Program-made: the position numbers and the translations under genes
Notes under the pieces: generated by a model
The model's database searches: none
The model's input: the letters and a program-made list of their open reading frames with translations, nothing else
Told to the model about the DNA's origin: nothing
Shown: positions 58,101-63,604 of the stretch, in pieces
Layout of the letters: each line of letters opens with the position of its first letter
Position numbering within the stretch: the stretch's first letter is position 1
Source of the DNA: Maniola hyperantus
Lineage: Eukaryota; Arthropoda; Insecta; Lepidoptera; Nymphalidae
Direction: 5' to 3'
Length of the DNA: 64,000 nucleotides
Assembly (NCBI RefSeq): GCF_902806685.2
Contig: NC_048550.1
Coordinates: 2,957,383 to 3,021,382, forward strand

Positions 58101-59661
58101 ATTTTTAATATTTTATTTCATTCTTATATTACTAACGAGACAAACCTATGCATTTTTTGTCAATGTATGGAAGTTGTATAAAATTGTGTCCAAACATTGC
58201 CCCAACGATTTTACCTACTAAAACATTTCCTAAATTTAACATTGAAAATTGGGTTGTATTCTCTAGGGATTAGAGTTAGACCTTGTCTGTGCCAGGATAA
58301 AATCAAATTATTAATATTGGAGCAAATGCATCAGGCAATGTTAGGAATATGAGCAATAACTTTGCCTATTTCCTAAAATACCTCAAAACTTTCATTTATA
58401 TACGTAAATTGGCTAAAATTAATGAAAATTATGAAAATATTGGGCTTTGTTTATGATAAAATGTTATATAACGTGCAAATCATGCATATTTTAATATTTT
58501 TATGTTACGATAAAGTCCAAAAATATCAAAATCCGTGAAAAGTTAGGGCATTGGACGGTACCAACGTAACTATAAGGAAATATTGTTACTAACACACTAA
58601 CTCTAGTAAATATATAGTTGTAAATTTAAATTTAAATATGGACTCTTCTGGTCTGAAATAAAAGATTATAATATATTTATTTGTTTTATTTATAATTTGA
58701 AATACGAATTTGATTCAGGCGCCGCAGCAGAAGAGTCCAAGAAAGCGGCAGCCGATGCCAGCAACGCTGTTTACAGCACCGTGGACAACAAGCTCAAGAG
58801 GGTGGGGGATGCTACCCAACAGGGCATGAAGAACGCCGGGGAAGTCGTCGACTCTAATCTCAAGGGTGCTGACAAGTACTTGAGCGAGAAGCGCGATACG
58901 GTGAGATGGTGTCCCCGTAGTTAAAAAGCTGGACAAGTGAAAGTATTTCTCGCAATCAGTTCCCGAGTAAAACACTTTTTACCTACCATAAACGCGATGC
59001 GCATCGCTTAATTATATGGAACTAGCTTATGCTCGCGACTTAGTCTGCGTGGACTAGACAAATATCAAACCCCTATTTCACCCCTTTAGGGGTTGATTTT
59101 TCAAAAATCCTTTCTTAGCGGATGCCTACGCCATAATAGCTATCTGCATGCCAAATTTGAGCCCGTTCCGTCCAGTAGTTTGAGCTGTGCGTTGATAGAT
59201 CAGTCAGTCAGTCGGTCACCTTTTCCTTTTATATATTTAGATAATATAGATGTGGATGCGTCATGCGTGGATAGTTTTTATGGCAGTTTTGAGTTTGGGG
59301 GTCGATAGATCGCACTATATTTCCATAGAATACGGGCCGAGCTGGAGGCCCTGTTTTCCGAGACACAGTTTCCTACTAGTTCGGAAAACAGGTGCACAGT
59401 GTTGTTTTGGTAAGAATTTTATAATAATTAGTTTTAAGGTACGTGTCAATACTAACAAAAATATGATTTTGTATTTGGTGGAAATAAATGATTTTATTTA
59501 TTTATTTGTAGAATCTGGAATCCAAAATTTTTAAATTCTATAAGCAATACGTACCTAATTTTTCTTTTCAGTTGGTGACAAACTTCTCCAATGCAGCGCA
59601 CGATGGCGCAGACGGCGCTGCCGGCCTACTCAACAAGGGGCTCGCCGCCTTCCCCAAGTAA
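22200..59661 (+). CDS. Giant exon-array gene: 11-mer amphipathic repeat protein (LEA-3/perilipin-4-like), about 44 exons
   Basis: 5' exons are 22200-22218, 39905-40084, 43032-43124, 46024-46089 and 46794-46880. Then come 21 exons of 99 bp (46955-50510), 16 exons between 51353 and 56939, and 58719-58900 and 59572-59661. All junctions are GT-AG and keep frame for 1409 residues plus stop. The N terminus (MFSGIADAFRSVGEKTASLF, then Lys/Ala-rich) has no signal peptide, so it is probably cytosolic. The body consists of 11-residue repeats such as DTTQKTAQSAY and DTGKSYAVGAK. These are rich in Ala, Thr, Val, Asp and Lys, lack Pro, and are predicted to be amphipathic helix. Such hendecads are known from group 3 LEA proteins, perilipin 4, apolipoproteins and synucleins, which bind lipid surfaces or protect dried cells. 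A similar role here is inference. The C-terminal 90 residues are not repetitive. I do not recognise a named orthologue. Confidence 0.85.
22597..22757. mobile_element. Palindromic MITE family B copy
   Basis: Ends 'agtacgcggcagaaaataatg' type and 'attttctgttgcgt', with an internal 'cattgtctctgtcgttgag' hairpin as in the other family B copies. Confidence 0.85.
25582..25742. mobile_element. Palindromic MITE family E
   Basis: Ends 'ggggccgattctctagtaca' and 'tgtacaagagaatcggcccc'. Inside are 'gtctaaatctagtgctatcc' and 'gatagcactagatttagac'. A second copy lies in the 3' UTR of this gene at 59776-59930. Confidence 0.9.
26455..26640 (+). mobile_element. Degenerate LINE 3'-end relic
   Basis: 'gatagacgttgattcctaaa' and 'tgctggaatggcaaacctcg' resemble the tail of the 12342-12711 LINE copy, with many changes. 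Confidence 0.5.
27739..28075 (+). mobile_element. tRNA-derived SINE, complete-looking
   Basis: A-box TGGCGCAGTGG (27750-27760) and B-box GGTTCGATTCC (27794-27804) sit at tRNA-like spacing, within a head that begins 'gacctccctggcgcag'. The body has 'gcttcggccgtggctagtta' and ends 'gggctaacttgtatctgtat'. Related copies are at 36768-37035 and 34440-34770. The tRNA-like head is a SINE promoter, not a functional tRNA gene. Confidence 0.85.
28835..28965 (+). mobile_element. Fragment of the 'agggttccgtaccccaaaagg' repeat
   Basis: 'ttagggttccgtaccccaga' and 'gatcacttcgttgtctgtct' and 'gggtacttcccgttgaccta' match the 32005-32445 copy. Confidence 0.7.
29252..30012 (+). mobile_element. Lep1-like / (caaa)n-tailed composite element
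   Basis: It begins ctagctgatccccgcggctt and contains 'gtgaaagaatttttaaaatcgg' twice (about 29341 and 29904). It ends in a (CAAA)n run (29951-29985) and 'cctctttataatactagtgt'. No coding frame. The two internal similar segments suggest a partial duplication or two adjacent copies. Confidence 0.65.
30018..30185 (+). mobile_element. MITE family C
   Basis: Blocks 'aaattgctaatgcgcgtaac', 'gtttcgagctgatggtacat' and 'tttcggctgacgtcaaaatg' recur in reverse at 38065-38200. The ends 'gcaaattgctaatgcg' and 'gcgcaatagcaatttgc' are inverted. Confidence 0.75.
30888..31015. mobile_element. Palindromic MITE related to family A
   Basis: Ends 'gtactcagagtcgct' and 'agcgactctgagtac'. The interior 'gttaaaacgagacagagct' and 'agatatatctctcacataaa' resembles family A. 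Confidence 0.85.
31190..31640 (+). mobile_element. Interspersed repeat of the 'cgcacttggccgg' family
   Basis: 'atcaagtggggtatcatatg', 'tacggaaccctcggtgcgcg' and 'ctaactcgcacttaaccggg' match the other copies, in diverged form. Confidence 0.7.
32005..32445 (+). mobile_element. Interspersed repeat, longer copy
   Basis: It runs from 'agggttccgtacctcaaaag' through a (TGTC)n tract to 'actcgcacttggccg' and a poly(T) run. It is the most complete member of this family in the window. Confidence 0.75.
32795..33126 (-). mobile_element. LINE reverse-transcriptase C-terminal fragment
   Basis: A minus-strand frame reads FFRRTCQLWNQLPSAVFP then YNMGLFMGRINR. The pattern 'R(T/S)xxLWNxLPxxVFPxxYNMxxFKxxVNR' is typical of the 3' end of Lepidopteran non-LTR elements. 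Confidence 0.75.
33235..33430 (-). mobile_element. LINE 3'-end relic, reverse
   Basis: It is the reverse complement of the 12358-12560 LINE region ('tgatcacgtagaggaactgc', 'cattccaacaccttgag'), diverged. Confidence 0.7.
33480..33935 (-). mobile_element. LINE C-terminal fragment, different family
   Basis: A minus-strand frame reads YNKIPQTILDLPLHKFKRSI then KSMLLKKAYYTVED, matching the 'LYNxIPxxIxxLxxxxFKxxxKxxLLxxxYYxxxD' ends of insect LINEs. Confidence 0.7.
34440..34770 (+). mobile_element. SINE 3' part carrying a nested 170-bp hairpin
   Basis: SINE body segments 'tagcgttccggtttgaatta', 'gccatacccc' and 'accaggtgaaattgcagtca' flank an insertion (34524-34693). The insert has two 71-bp arms that are reverse complements with a single mismatch and a 28-base loop. 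Confidence 0.85.
35389..35573. mobile_element. Palindromic MITE family B copy
   Basis: Ends 'ctacgcggcagaaaataatg' and 'cattactttctaccgcgtac', with the family's internal hairpin. Confidence 0.85.
35870..36078 (-). mobile_element. Lep1-like element, reverse
   Basis: It runs from 'aaatgcgaaagtgtgcctgt' to 'tagtcgcgggcataatctag', with 'ggacagactactttttgt' inside. Confidence 0.7.
36305..36660 (+). mobile_element. Interspersed repeat of the 'cgcacttggccgg' family
   Basis: 'agggttccgtagctcaaaag' to 'tgactcgcacttggccggtt' and poly(T), as in the 32005 copy. Confidence 0.75.
36768..37035 (+). mobile_element. tRNA-derived SINE copy
   Basis: Same family as 27739-28075: 'gacctccctggcgcaatggt' head and 'ggcttcggccgtggctagtt' body, with a 3' truncation or deletion. 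Confidence 0.75.
37510..37815. mobile_element. MITE family D interrupted by a (TTTC)n-tailed insert
   Basis: The family D halves (to 37588 and from about 37728) are separated by a roughly 140-bp segment that contains 'ttccggcgcttcttttgctt', its inverted partner 'gaagaagcgccggaa', and a terminal (CTTT)n run. 'caaca(a)tg' occurs at both junctions and may be a target-site duplication. Confidence 0.7.
38065..38200 (-). mobile_element. MITE family C, reverse copy
   Basis: 'cattttaacgtcagccgaaa', 'accatcagctcgaaacttca' and 'gcgcattagcaatttgcggg' are the reverse complement of 30018-30185. Confidence 0.75.
38766..39080 (+). mobile_element. tRNA-derived SINE with (ATG)n tail
   Basis: It has an A-box-like TAGCCTAGTGG, a B-box-like GGTACGAACCC (38822-38832), body 'catcgtgaggaaacctgcat' and a tail of GATGAT repeats. 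Related copies are at 15515-15800 and 19195-19420. Confidence 0.85.
39530..39765 (-). mobile_element. Lep1-like element, reverse
   Basis: 'ataatattataaatgcgaaa' and a (TGTC)n tract at one end, 'gaagtcgcgggcatcagcta' at the other. Confidence 0.8.
39905..40084 (+). CDS. Exon 2 of the exon-array gene (parent of decayed copies)
   Basis: Acceptor cttacag|AC and donor TCTG|gtttgt enclose 180 bp (phase 1 to 1). It codes DAFRSVGEKTASLFEKKKK, an acidic linker, then KKAGEAVTSVEKAASDAAN. The charge pattern is that of an amphipathic helix with a Lys-rich patch. It is GC-richer than the later 99-bp exons. The ATG and first six codons are on exon 1, 17.7 kb upstream. Confidence 0.85.
40110..40755 (+). pseudogene. 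Four decayed tandem copies of exon 2
   Basis: Segments at about 40127-40273, 40318-40434, 40505-40606 and 40673-40755 repeat the exon 2 core 'gaccaggtgaagaaggctgg' ... 'gctgctaactctggtt', including the donor region. They have lost the acceptor and hold in-frame stops or frameshifts. The first copy also repeats a 30-bp internal block (gagaaggctggagaactggt). They lie in the intron after exon 2. Confidence 0.85.
41800..41905 (+). mobile_element. Reverse-transcriptase motif fragment
   Basis: A short frame reads ENGVHQGGLVSPYLLSVYIN then DL, the RT segment 'NGVRQGGxLSPxLFxxYxxDL' found just before the catalytic FADD box. No further RT sequence is in frame. Confidence 0.75.
43032..43124 (+). CDS. 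Exon 3 of the exon-array gene
   Basis: Acceptor ccatcag|CC and donor AAAG|gtaagt. It codes 31 residues beginning AANAKNSAVDAVGKAAGEAK. It is the last exon shared by the proposed short and long products. A TATAAATA motif at about 42846 lies upstream, but no ATG occurs between it and the exon, so I do not call an alternative coding start. Confidence 0.85.
43396..43553. mobile_element. Palindromic MITE with 'cttgtggcaaacaac' ends
   Basis: 'cttgtggcaaacaac' pairs with 'gttgtttgccacaag', and 'catatgcttgccaacgctttgg' faces 'tttgccgatgcttgctgg'. It sits in the intron between exon 3 and the alternative terminal exon. Confidence 0.75.
43664..44403. mobile_element. Inverted-repeat element with a nested family B MITE
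   Basis: The arms 'aagatccccctaccgccaga' ... 'tgtgtgggatagagta' (43664-43728) and 'cactctatcccacacatttt' ... 'ctggcggcagtgggatctt' (44341-44402) are inverted. A family B MITE (44131-44325) lies just inside the right arm. Confidence 0.75.
44542..44793 (+). mobile_element. Lep1-like subfamily 2 ('cttatgctcgcgacttcg')
   Basis: It begins 'ctagcttatgctcgcgactt' and contains 'atcctttcttagcggatgcc' and 'cagtagtttgagctgtgcgt'. It ends in a (CAGT)n tract and 'ccttttccttttatatat'. Other copies: 45350-45530, 45876-46005, 59022-59243, 61583-61803. Confidence 0.8.
45031..45125 (+). CDS. Alternative terminal exon (short isoform) with poly(A) signals
   Basis: A strong acceptor (pyrimidine-rich 'cgtactgttttgtttcag') precedes GTGGCTCCTAG. 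Spliced to exon 3 this reads Gly-Gly-Ser-stop (TAG 45039-45041). AATAAA signals follow at 45105-45110 and 45120-45125. With exons 1-3 it gives a predicted 100-residue protein lacking all the 11-mer exons: helical, Ala/Lys-rich and cytosolic. The frame, acceptor strength and two poly(A) signals within 90 bp together make this a convincing alternative 3' end. Confidence 0.75.
45350..46005 (+). mobile_element. Two partial Lep1-like subfamily 2 copies
   Basis: 45350-45530 ('cgtccgcgtggaatacacaa' to 'gttgatagatcagtc') and 45876-46005 ('ctagcttatgctcgcgacct' to 'ccttttatatatttaga') flank a stretch of unremarkable AT-rich sequence just upstream of exon 46024-46089. Confidence 0.7.
46024..46880 (+). 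CDS. Exons 4 and 5 of the exon-array gene
   Basis: 46024-46089 (acceptor ccttag, 22 residues, DNIATAAANSKKAAESAMNT type) and 46794-46880 (29 residues, starting DTAQSTVETAQNAAQSALGT). Both are phase 1-1 and end in AAAG|gta. They lead from the non-repetitive N terminus into the 33-residue units, and the second already has the GKSYA motif of those units. Confidence 0.85.
46955..50510 (+). repeat. Array of 21 near-identical 99-bp exons on a 172-bp period
   Basis: Exon starts: 46955, 47127, 47299, 47471, 47643, 47815, 47987, 48159, 48331, 48503, 48675, 48847, 49017, 49189, 49361, 49533, 49732, 49898, 50070, 50242, 50412; each is 99 bp long. Each codes three 11-mers: DT(A/V)SSTLQGA(A/V), DT(T/S)QKTAQSA(F/Y), DTGKSYAVGAK. 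Acceptors are cgtattgtag and donors AAAG|gtaatttt. The introns are mostly 73 bp and as similar to each other as the exons are. Exons starting 47299-47987 recur as 48159-48847 at a constant 860-bp offset, which shows block duplication of five units. The array belongs to the CDS at 22200-59661. Confidence 0.95.
50640..51285 (-). mobile_element. LINE-derived fragment between the two exon arrays
   Basis: On the minus strand, segments such as PLFTHSLIQQNQSRPSFVNT type and a downstream AT-rich tail resemble the 3' coding end and UTR of a Lepidopteran LINE. It separates the near-identical exons from the diverged ones. The class assignment is tentative. Confidence 0.5.
51353..56939 (+). CDS. Sixteen diverged repeat exons (second array) of the exon-array gene
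   Basis: Exons: 51353-51451, 51537-51635, 51799-51885, 51979-52065, 52117-52182, 52608-52685, 52767-52853, 53206-53304, 53582-53668, 53747-53845, 54268-54354, 54434-54520, 54820-54918, 55376-55453, 56088-56174, 56832-56939. Lengths are 33, 33, 29, 29, 22, 26, 29, 33, 29, 33, 29, 29, 33, 26, 29 and 36 residues, all phase 1-1. From 52608 a second consensus dominates: DTVASTVDTTKNVAASAVDK then G(A/S)SLVGAAK. Introns are unrelated in sequence and length, so these units are older than the 99-bp array. The last exon (AAEEAKRVAEAAKDEAKRVA) is a Lys/Glu-rich LEA-like helix. Confidence 0.9.
52872..53092 (+). mobile_element. Lep1-like element in an array intron
   Basis: 'ctagctgatgcccgcgactt' to 'acacacttttgcatttataa', full-looking, in the intron after exon 52767-52853. 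Confidence 0.85.
55560..56010 (+). mobile_element. Lep1-like fragment followed by an inverted-repeat element
   Basis: 55560-55715 carries 'aaaatcggttaaatggatgg' and similar Lep1-like blocks. 55718-56007 begins 'ggcaccgattcctttgtctt' and ends 'gcttagaatcggtgcc', with inner 'ctctaaactaaatttagagt'. The second is a MITE related to family E. Confidence 0.6.
56940..58718 (+). other. Intron without recognised genes
   Basis: It separates the last repeat exon from the C-terminal exons. A 'ttttaaccgacttcaaaaaa' + 'ggaggagg' block at about 57710-57740 is a common Lepidopteran repeat start. Otherwise AT-rich, with no splice-linked frames. Confidence 0.45.
58719..59661 (+). CDS. C-terminal exons of the exon-array gene
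   Basis: 58719-58900 (acceptor attcag|GC, donor ACG|gtgaga; phase 1 to 0) codes Ala/Lys-rich sequence beginning AAAEESKKAAADASNAVYST and ending KYLSEKRDT. 59572-59661 (acceptor cttttcag) codes LVTNFSNAAHDGADGAAGLL and ends GLAAFPK with TAA at 59659-59661. These exons are not 11-mer units. They use GC-rich codons like exons 2 and 3, unlike the AT-rich array exons. They break the phase 1-1 rule, so they must be included as a pair to reach the stop codon. Confidence 0.85.
59022..59243 (+). mobile_element. Lep1-like subfamily 2 copy in the last intron
   Basis: 'ctagcttatgctcgcgactt' to 'ccttttccttttatatattt', nearly full length. Confidence 0.8.
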
Positions 59662-61176
59662 ACACCGTCACCATTACACTATCAGTCATCACACGCCTAC
59701 GTCATTCGGGAAACTAACAGACTGCATTGTATAGTATTTTTACAGACAAATTAAAAAACCAACTATAATGTGGCTAATTCCTTTGTACACAATCTCTAAA
59801 CTAAACTAAAATATCACGTCTAAATCTATTGCTATCCCTTTCATAATGTTGCTTGCGGAAAAGGAAAGCACTAGATTTAGACCTGTTAATTTTGTTTAGT
59901 TTAGAGATTGTGTACTAGAGAATCGGCCCCATTGTATTGTTACATTTAAATGTTATATTCTATGAGATTAAAAGAAAACAGTTCTAAACCAGACTAACAA
60001 ACATGTTCTTTAAAGTTAAGTTGTTTATAGCATAGTACATCAGCGACTTTGACAAAGAAAGAACACGTTCGGGCCGAAAAGCGGACTTTGATCTTCATTT
60101 ATGTCACTTTACAAGCTCTCGCGTCTCCATTCGGTATGACTATGACATTCAAATTGTAGCACACTCGTAATTATATGTGAGATGTCAAAGTTGACCACGC
60201 ATTTCCGTTTCCGGTTACCTACGCAGAATTGTGGAAAAAATATCTGCTTCAATGAACACATTTCGTTAAGCCGTTTATTAACAACAACCTTTTTATTTTT
60301 GTTTGTGATTCTAAAATTAAAAACTACTCATGAAAAATACATAAAATTAAGTAGGTAGGTACCTATATTTATTAGTTACGTTTCCCATCTCAATTTGTTT
60401 ATGTCATAGCATTTTGTTTGTAACTTGCAAACAAATTGTAAGTGATGTGTATAATGCATAGTCGTACATGTTTTATTTTCACTAACTCTCGAAATAAGAA
60501 TTCCAATCGGATCACTTATTACAATTTATTTTTAAGGCATATATTTGTATCAATTACCTATTTTATTTTATTAGTTAAGTATTAAGTTAATTTTAAGGAT
60601 TTTTTGTTTTATTAATTTATGCATTTGGTATGCATTTGTAATTCGAAAATAATAAAATAAATAATGATGCTTGGCAGATACATACCGTCCATATTATAAT
60701 AATAGCCTTTACAAAATAATAGATTCAGTAAAAATACCTAGATATACATTATTATTTATGACGAGAGGAATATATTATTATAGTCCTTGTAAAATAAGTC
60801 TCAAAACACCTGCGTTGCAGTATATTTTATATGGGAGTTTTAAGCTACTACCTAGTACCTACCTACATACATAATATTGCTCGCTATTTTATACAATACA
60901 ATACATTTAAGAAACGATTCCATGCACAAAATTAATGTTAATATTACCCACAAAAAAGGAAAATATGTTATACAGATATATTAATTTTACTTAAAAGTAT
61001 ATACTTATAAGTATGTTGAATATTTAAATTTTAACTGTATATTTACTGTTTTTAGTGATACATTTCTTATGTTGGCGCTGAATCATCATATTCGTAGTTA
61101 TTTGTCATTTATGATATTATTTATTAATTAAAATTTAATGTCATGTAAGTACATGTCCTATTTGTTGTTCAATAAA
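59662..61176 (+). other. 3' UTR region of the exon-array gene, with poly(A) signal 61171-61176
   Basis: No further coding exon is seen. A family E palindrome (59776-59930) lies about 115 bases after the stop and would form a hairpin if transcribed. AATAAA candidates occur near 60650 and at 61171-61176. The latter, preceded by a T-rich stretch and followed by 'gtgttttattt', is the better end. The actual UTR length is inferred. Confidence 0.5.
59776..59930. mobile_element. Palindromic MITE family E in the 3' UTR
   Basis: 'ttgtacacaatctctaaact' and 'agtttagagattgtgtacta' face each other, with inner 'gtctaaatctattgctatcc' and 'gaaagcactagatttagac'. Same family as 25582-25742. Confidence 0.85.
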
Positions 61177-61582
61177 TGTATAACCATCTAACCCTGTGTT
61201 TTATTTACCTATCATAATAATAGTCAATGAACCGATTCTAAGCAGCAAAATAAATTATTTTACCTACCCCAACTTGAGGAAACGATTTTTCTAAATAAAG
61301 ACATAATAAGGATGACCTCGTAAAAGCTTCTAAACTATCTACTTAGAAGGTAAAACCATGATAGATTGTAAGTAAATCCTTAATATTGTGAGTACAGCGC
61401 AAAAGGCAGAAGAGAACTTCGATTCCTGCTTGTGTTTGTGAATAATTCAATGTTCCTATGAGGTACCTACTTTCTCTGGAGACAGACTTGTCGTAAATTT
61501 GACAAATAATAATATACCTACCTATGTACCTAGGATAAGATTATTGCAAGAAGCACATACAAATTAAGAATTTATATTGTTA

Positions 61583-61803
61583 CTAGCTTGTGCTCGCGAC
61601 TTCGTCCGCGTGGACTACACAAATTTCAAACTCCTATTTCATCCCCTTAGGGGTTGAATTTTCAAAAATCCTTTCTTAGCGGATGCCTACGTCATAATAG
61701 CTATCTGCATGCCAAATTTCAGCCCGATCCGTCCAGTAGTTTGAGCTGTGCGTTGATAGATCAGTCATTCAGTCAGTCACCTTTTCCTTTTATATATTTA
61801 GAT
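61583..61803 (+). mobile_element. Lep1-like subfamily 2 copy
   Basis: 'ctagcttgtgctcgcgactt' to 'ccttttatatatttagattt', downstream of the exon-array gene. Confidence 0.85.
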
Positions 61804-61981
61804 TTTACAAAATGTAATGTGCGGCAAGAATATTATTAAATGAGAGGTTGATTAGCTCTACCAACATTTTTTCTATGGTTTTTTAATGGAAAAACGAAAC
61901 GCTATTTGGCAGATGTCAAAATGTCCAGTATGGAATGGTCTCAGTAGACCGTAGACTGAATAAAAAAGTTAGACTAAAGTC

Positions 61982-62768
61982 CTGTGTAACCGCGACTGAG
62001 ATAGCGACAGCCCGACGTAACGATGAATAACACGACAATTAACTACCGTTGTTTAGTAGTCAATATTTGTATTAACCGATCAACAACATATGTTTTAAAC
62101 GTTTTTTATGTGAAAACAAGTAAATAACTAATGAGAAATACAATGATGCCACGAATTCTCAAAGTTTGTTTTGCAACTAAAGTTGTATTCCTTGAAAAAA
62201 ATCAGTTACACGACAAGGGACAAAAATAGGTTAGCTGCATCTCTGTTTATCACATTAGTAACTTTATCTGTGCTCTCTTTTTAGTGTGAATGAGAAAGCA
62301 AACGTTCCTTTGTCTAGATTTTTTACTGCGTCTACGCAGTAGACATCTTGTAGACATCTTTGACCATAGACTATACGTATTCTGCGTAGAGTATTCTGTG
62401 CGTAGATAGAGTAATAAAGGTAAATACAGTAACGTTTGCTTTCTCATTCACACTAAAAAGAGAGCATAGAAAAAGTTACTAATGTGATAAACAGAGACGC
62501 AGCTAACCTATTTTTGTCCTTTATCGTGTAACTGGTTTTTTTCAAGAATACATACAAGGAATGCAACTTTAGTTGCAAAACCAACCATGAGAATTCGTGG
62601 CGTAGTTTATTGTATTTCTCATTAGTTTTTTACTTGTATTTACATAAAAAATGTTTAATACAAATATTGTTGATCGGTTAGTACAAATATTGACTTCTAA
62701 ACAATGTTAATAATTGTCGTGTTATTCATCGTTACGTCGTGCTATCGCTCTCATACGCGGTTACACAG
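61982..62768. mobile_element. Large foldback element, about 787 bp
   Basis: The left end 'ctgtgtaaccgcgactgaga' pairs with the right end (reverse complement starts 'ctgtgtaaccgcgtatgaga'). The inverted similarity extends about 330 bp on each side, including 'acaaaaataggttagctgca' and 'gaatgagaaagcaaacgtt' with their inverted partners. The loop is about 100 bp, and no transposase frame is present. It ends 150 bp upstream of the mRpS18A start codon. Confidence 0.85.
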
Positions 62769-62917
62769 TACTTCAATCTGCCGTTATTACTCTATCTACG
62801 ATTCTGTGACTTTGACAGTGAGCTCAGTGAGTTGACAGCTGCGAGCCGATTGTCTGTGGTTGACAGGCTTTTGGTAAACAACCACAAGTAAACGCCGAAT
62901 TTTGGAGCATAAAAATC

Positions 62918-63520
62918 ATGGCATTTTTAACTCGAGCTAGCTCGTTAGCAAAAAACGCAGTAATATCAACATTAGTACGATCTATATCTACAACCAAGCA
63001 GTTACATCTTAAAGAATGTGAGTTTTTAACTTTTTGTTCACTGAGATAACCTCTAATCCTCTATTATATATTATAAGCAGGCTTAATATATTGGCTTGGA
63101 TAACAAGCTGCATGATACAAGCTTTTAATAATCTGTATAATTACATATATATTAACATTACTTTGAAAAAAATATATATTGTACATGTAGAAAAATCCTC
63201 TATTTGTGTAATTTGTGAAACTTTTTCAGTACGCGAACGTAAAGAAGGTTCTACATTAATATTGGAAGGAGTAAAAGTGCCTTCGCCGCGTACGGAACTC
63301 TTAATAAGAGCTGAAAATATTAAAGAATTGACTCCAGTAGAGAAACCTGAGCATACATGCTATATGTGCGCACTGGAGTTGGATGTGAAGCATACGGACG
63401 TGTTAATATTAAGCCAGTTTGTTAGATCCGATGGGTGTATGTTGCCGCGACGTATTACAGGGTTATGTCTTCGGCAGCAGAAGAAAGTTGGAAAAATGGT
63501 CTCTATGGCTCAGAAAGCAG
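62918..63520 (+). CDS. mRpS18A: Mitochondrial ribosomal protein S18A (mL66), 5' part; continues past window
   Basis: Exons 62918-63017 and 63230-63520, joined GAAT|gtgagt ... ttttcag|TA, and a third exon expected beyond 64000 (donor GCAG|gtaaga at 63521). Residues 1-33 (MAFLTRASSLAKNAV start, Arg/Ser-rich, no acid) look like a mitochondrial presequence. Then RKEGSTLILEGVKVPSPRTE is followed by EHTCYMCALELDVKHTDVLI and GCMLPRRITGLCLRQQKKVG, the S18-family core with the CxxC and the LPRRITGLC block. Of the three animal S18 paralogues this is S18A, which resides on the large mitoribosomal subunit. The start ATG (tcATGgca) is the only in-frame choice near the presequence. Confidence 0.9.
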
Positions 63521-63604
63521 GTAAGAATGTGCATCATTGTTATTTCTACTAAATGTTGTGTCTACTATATGATATATCTAAGCCGGACCTCTAAGGAGGT
63601 GAAA

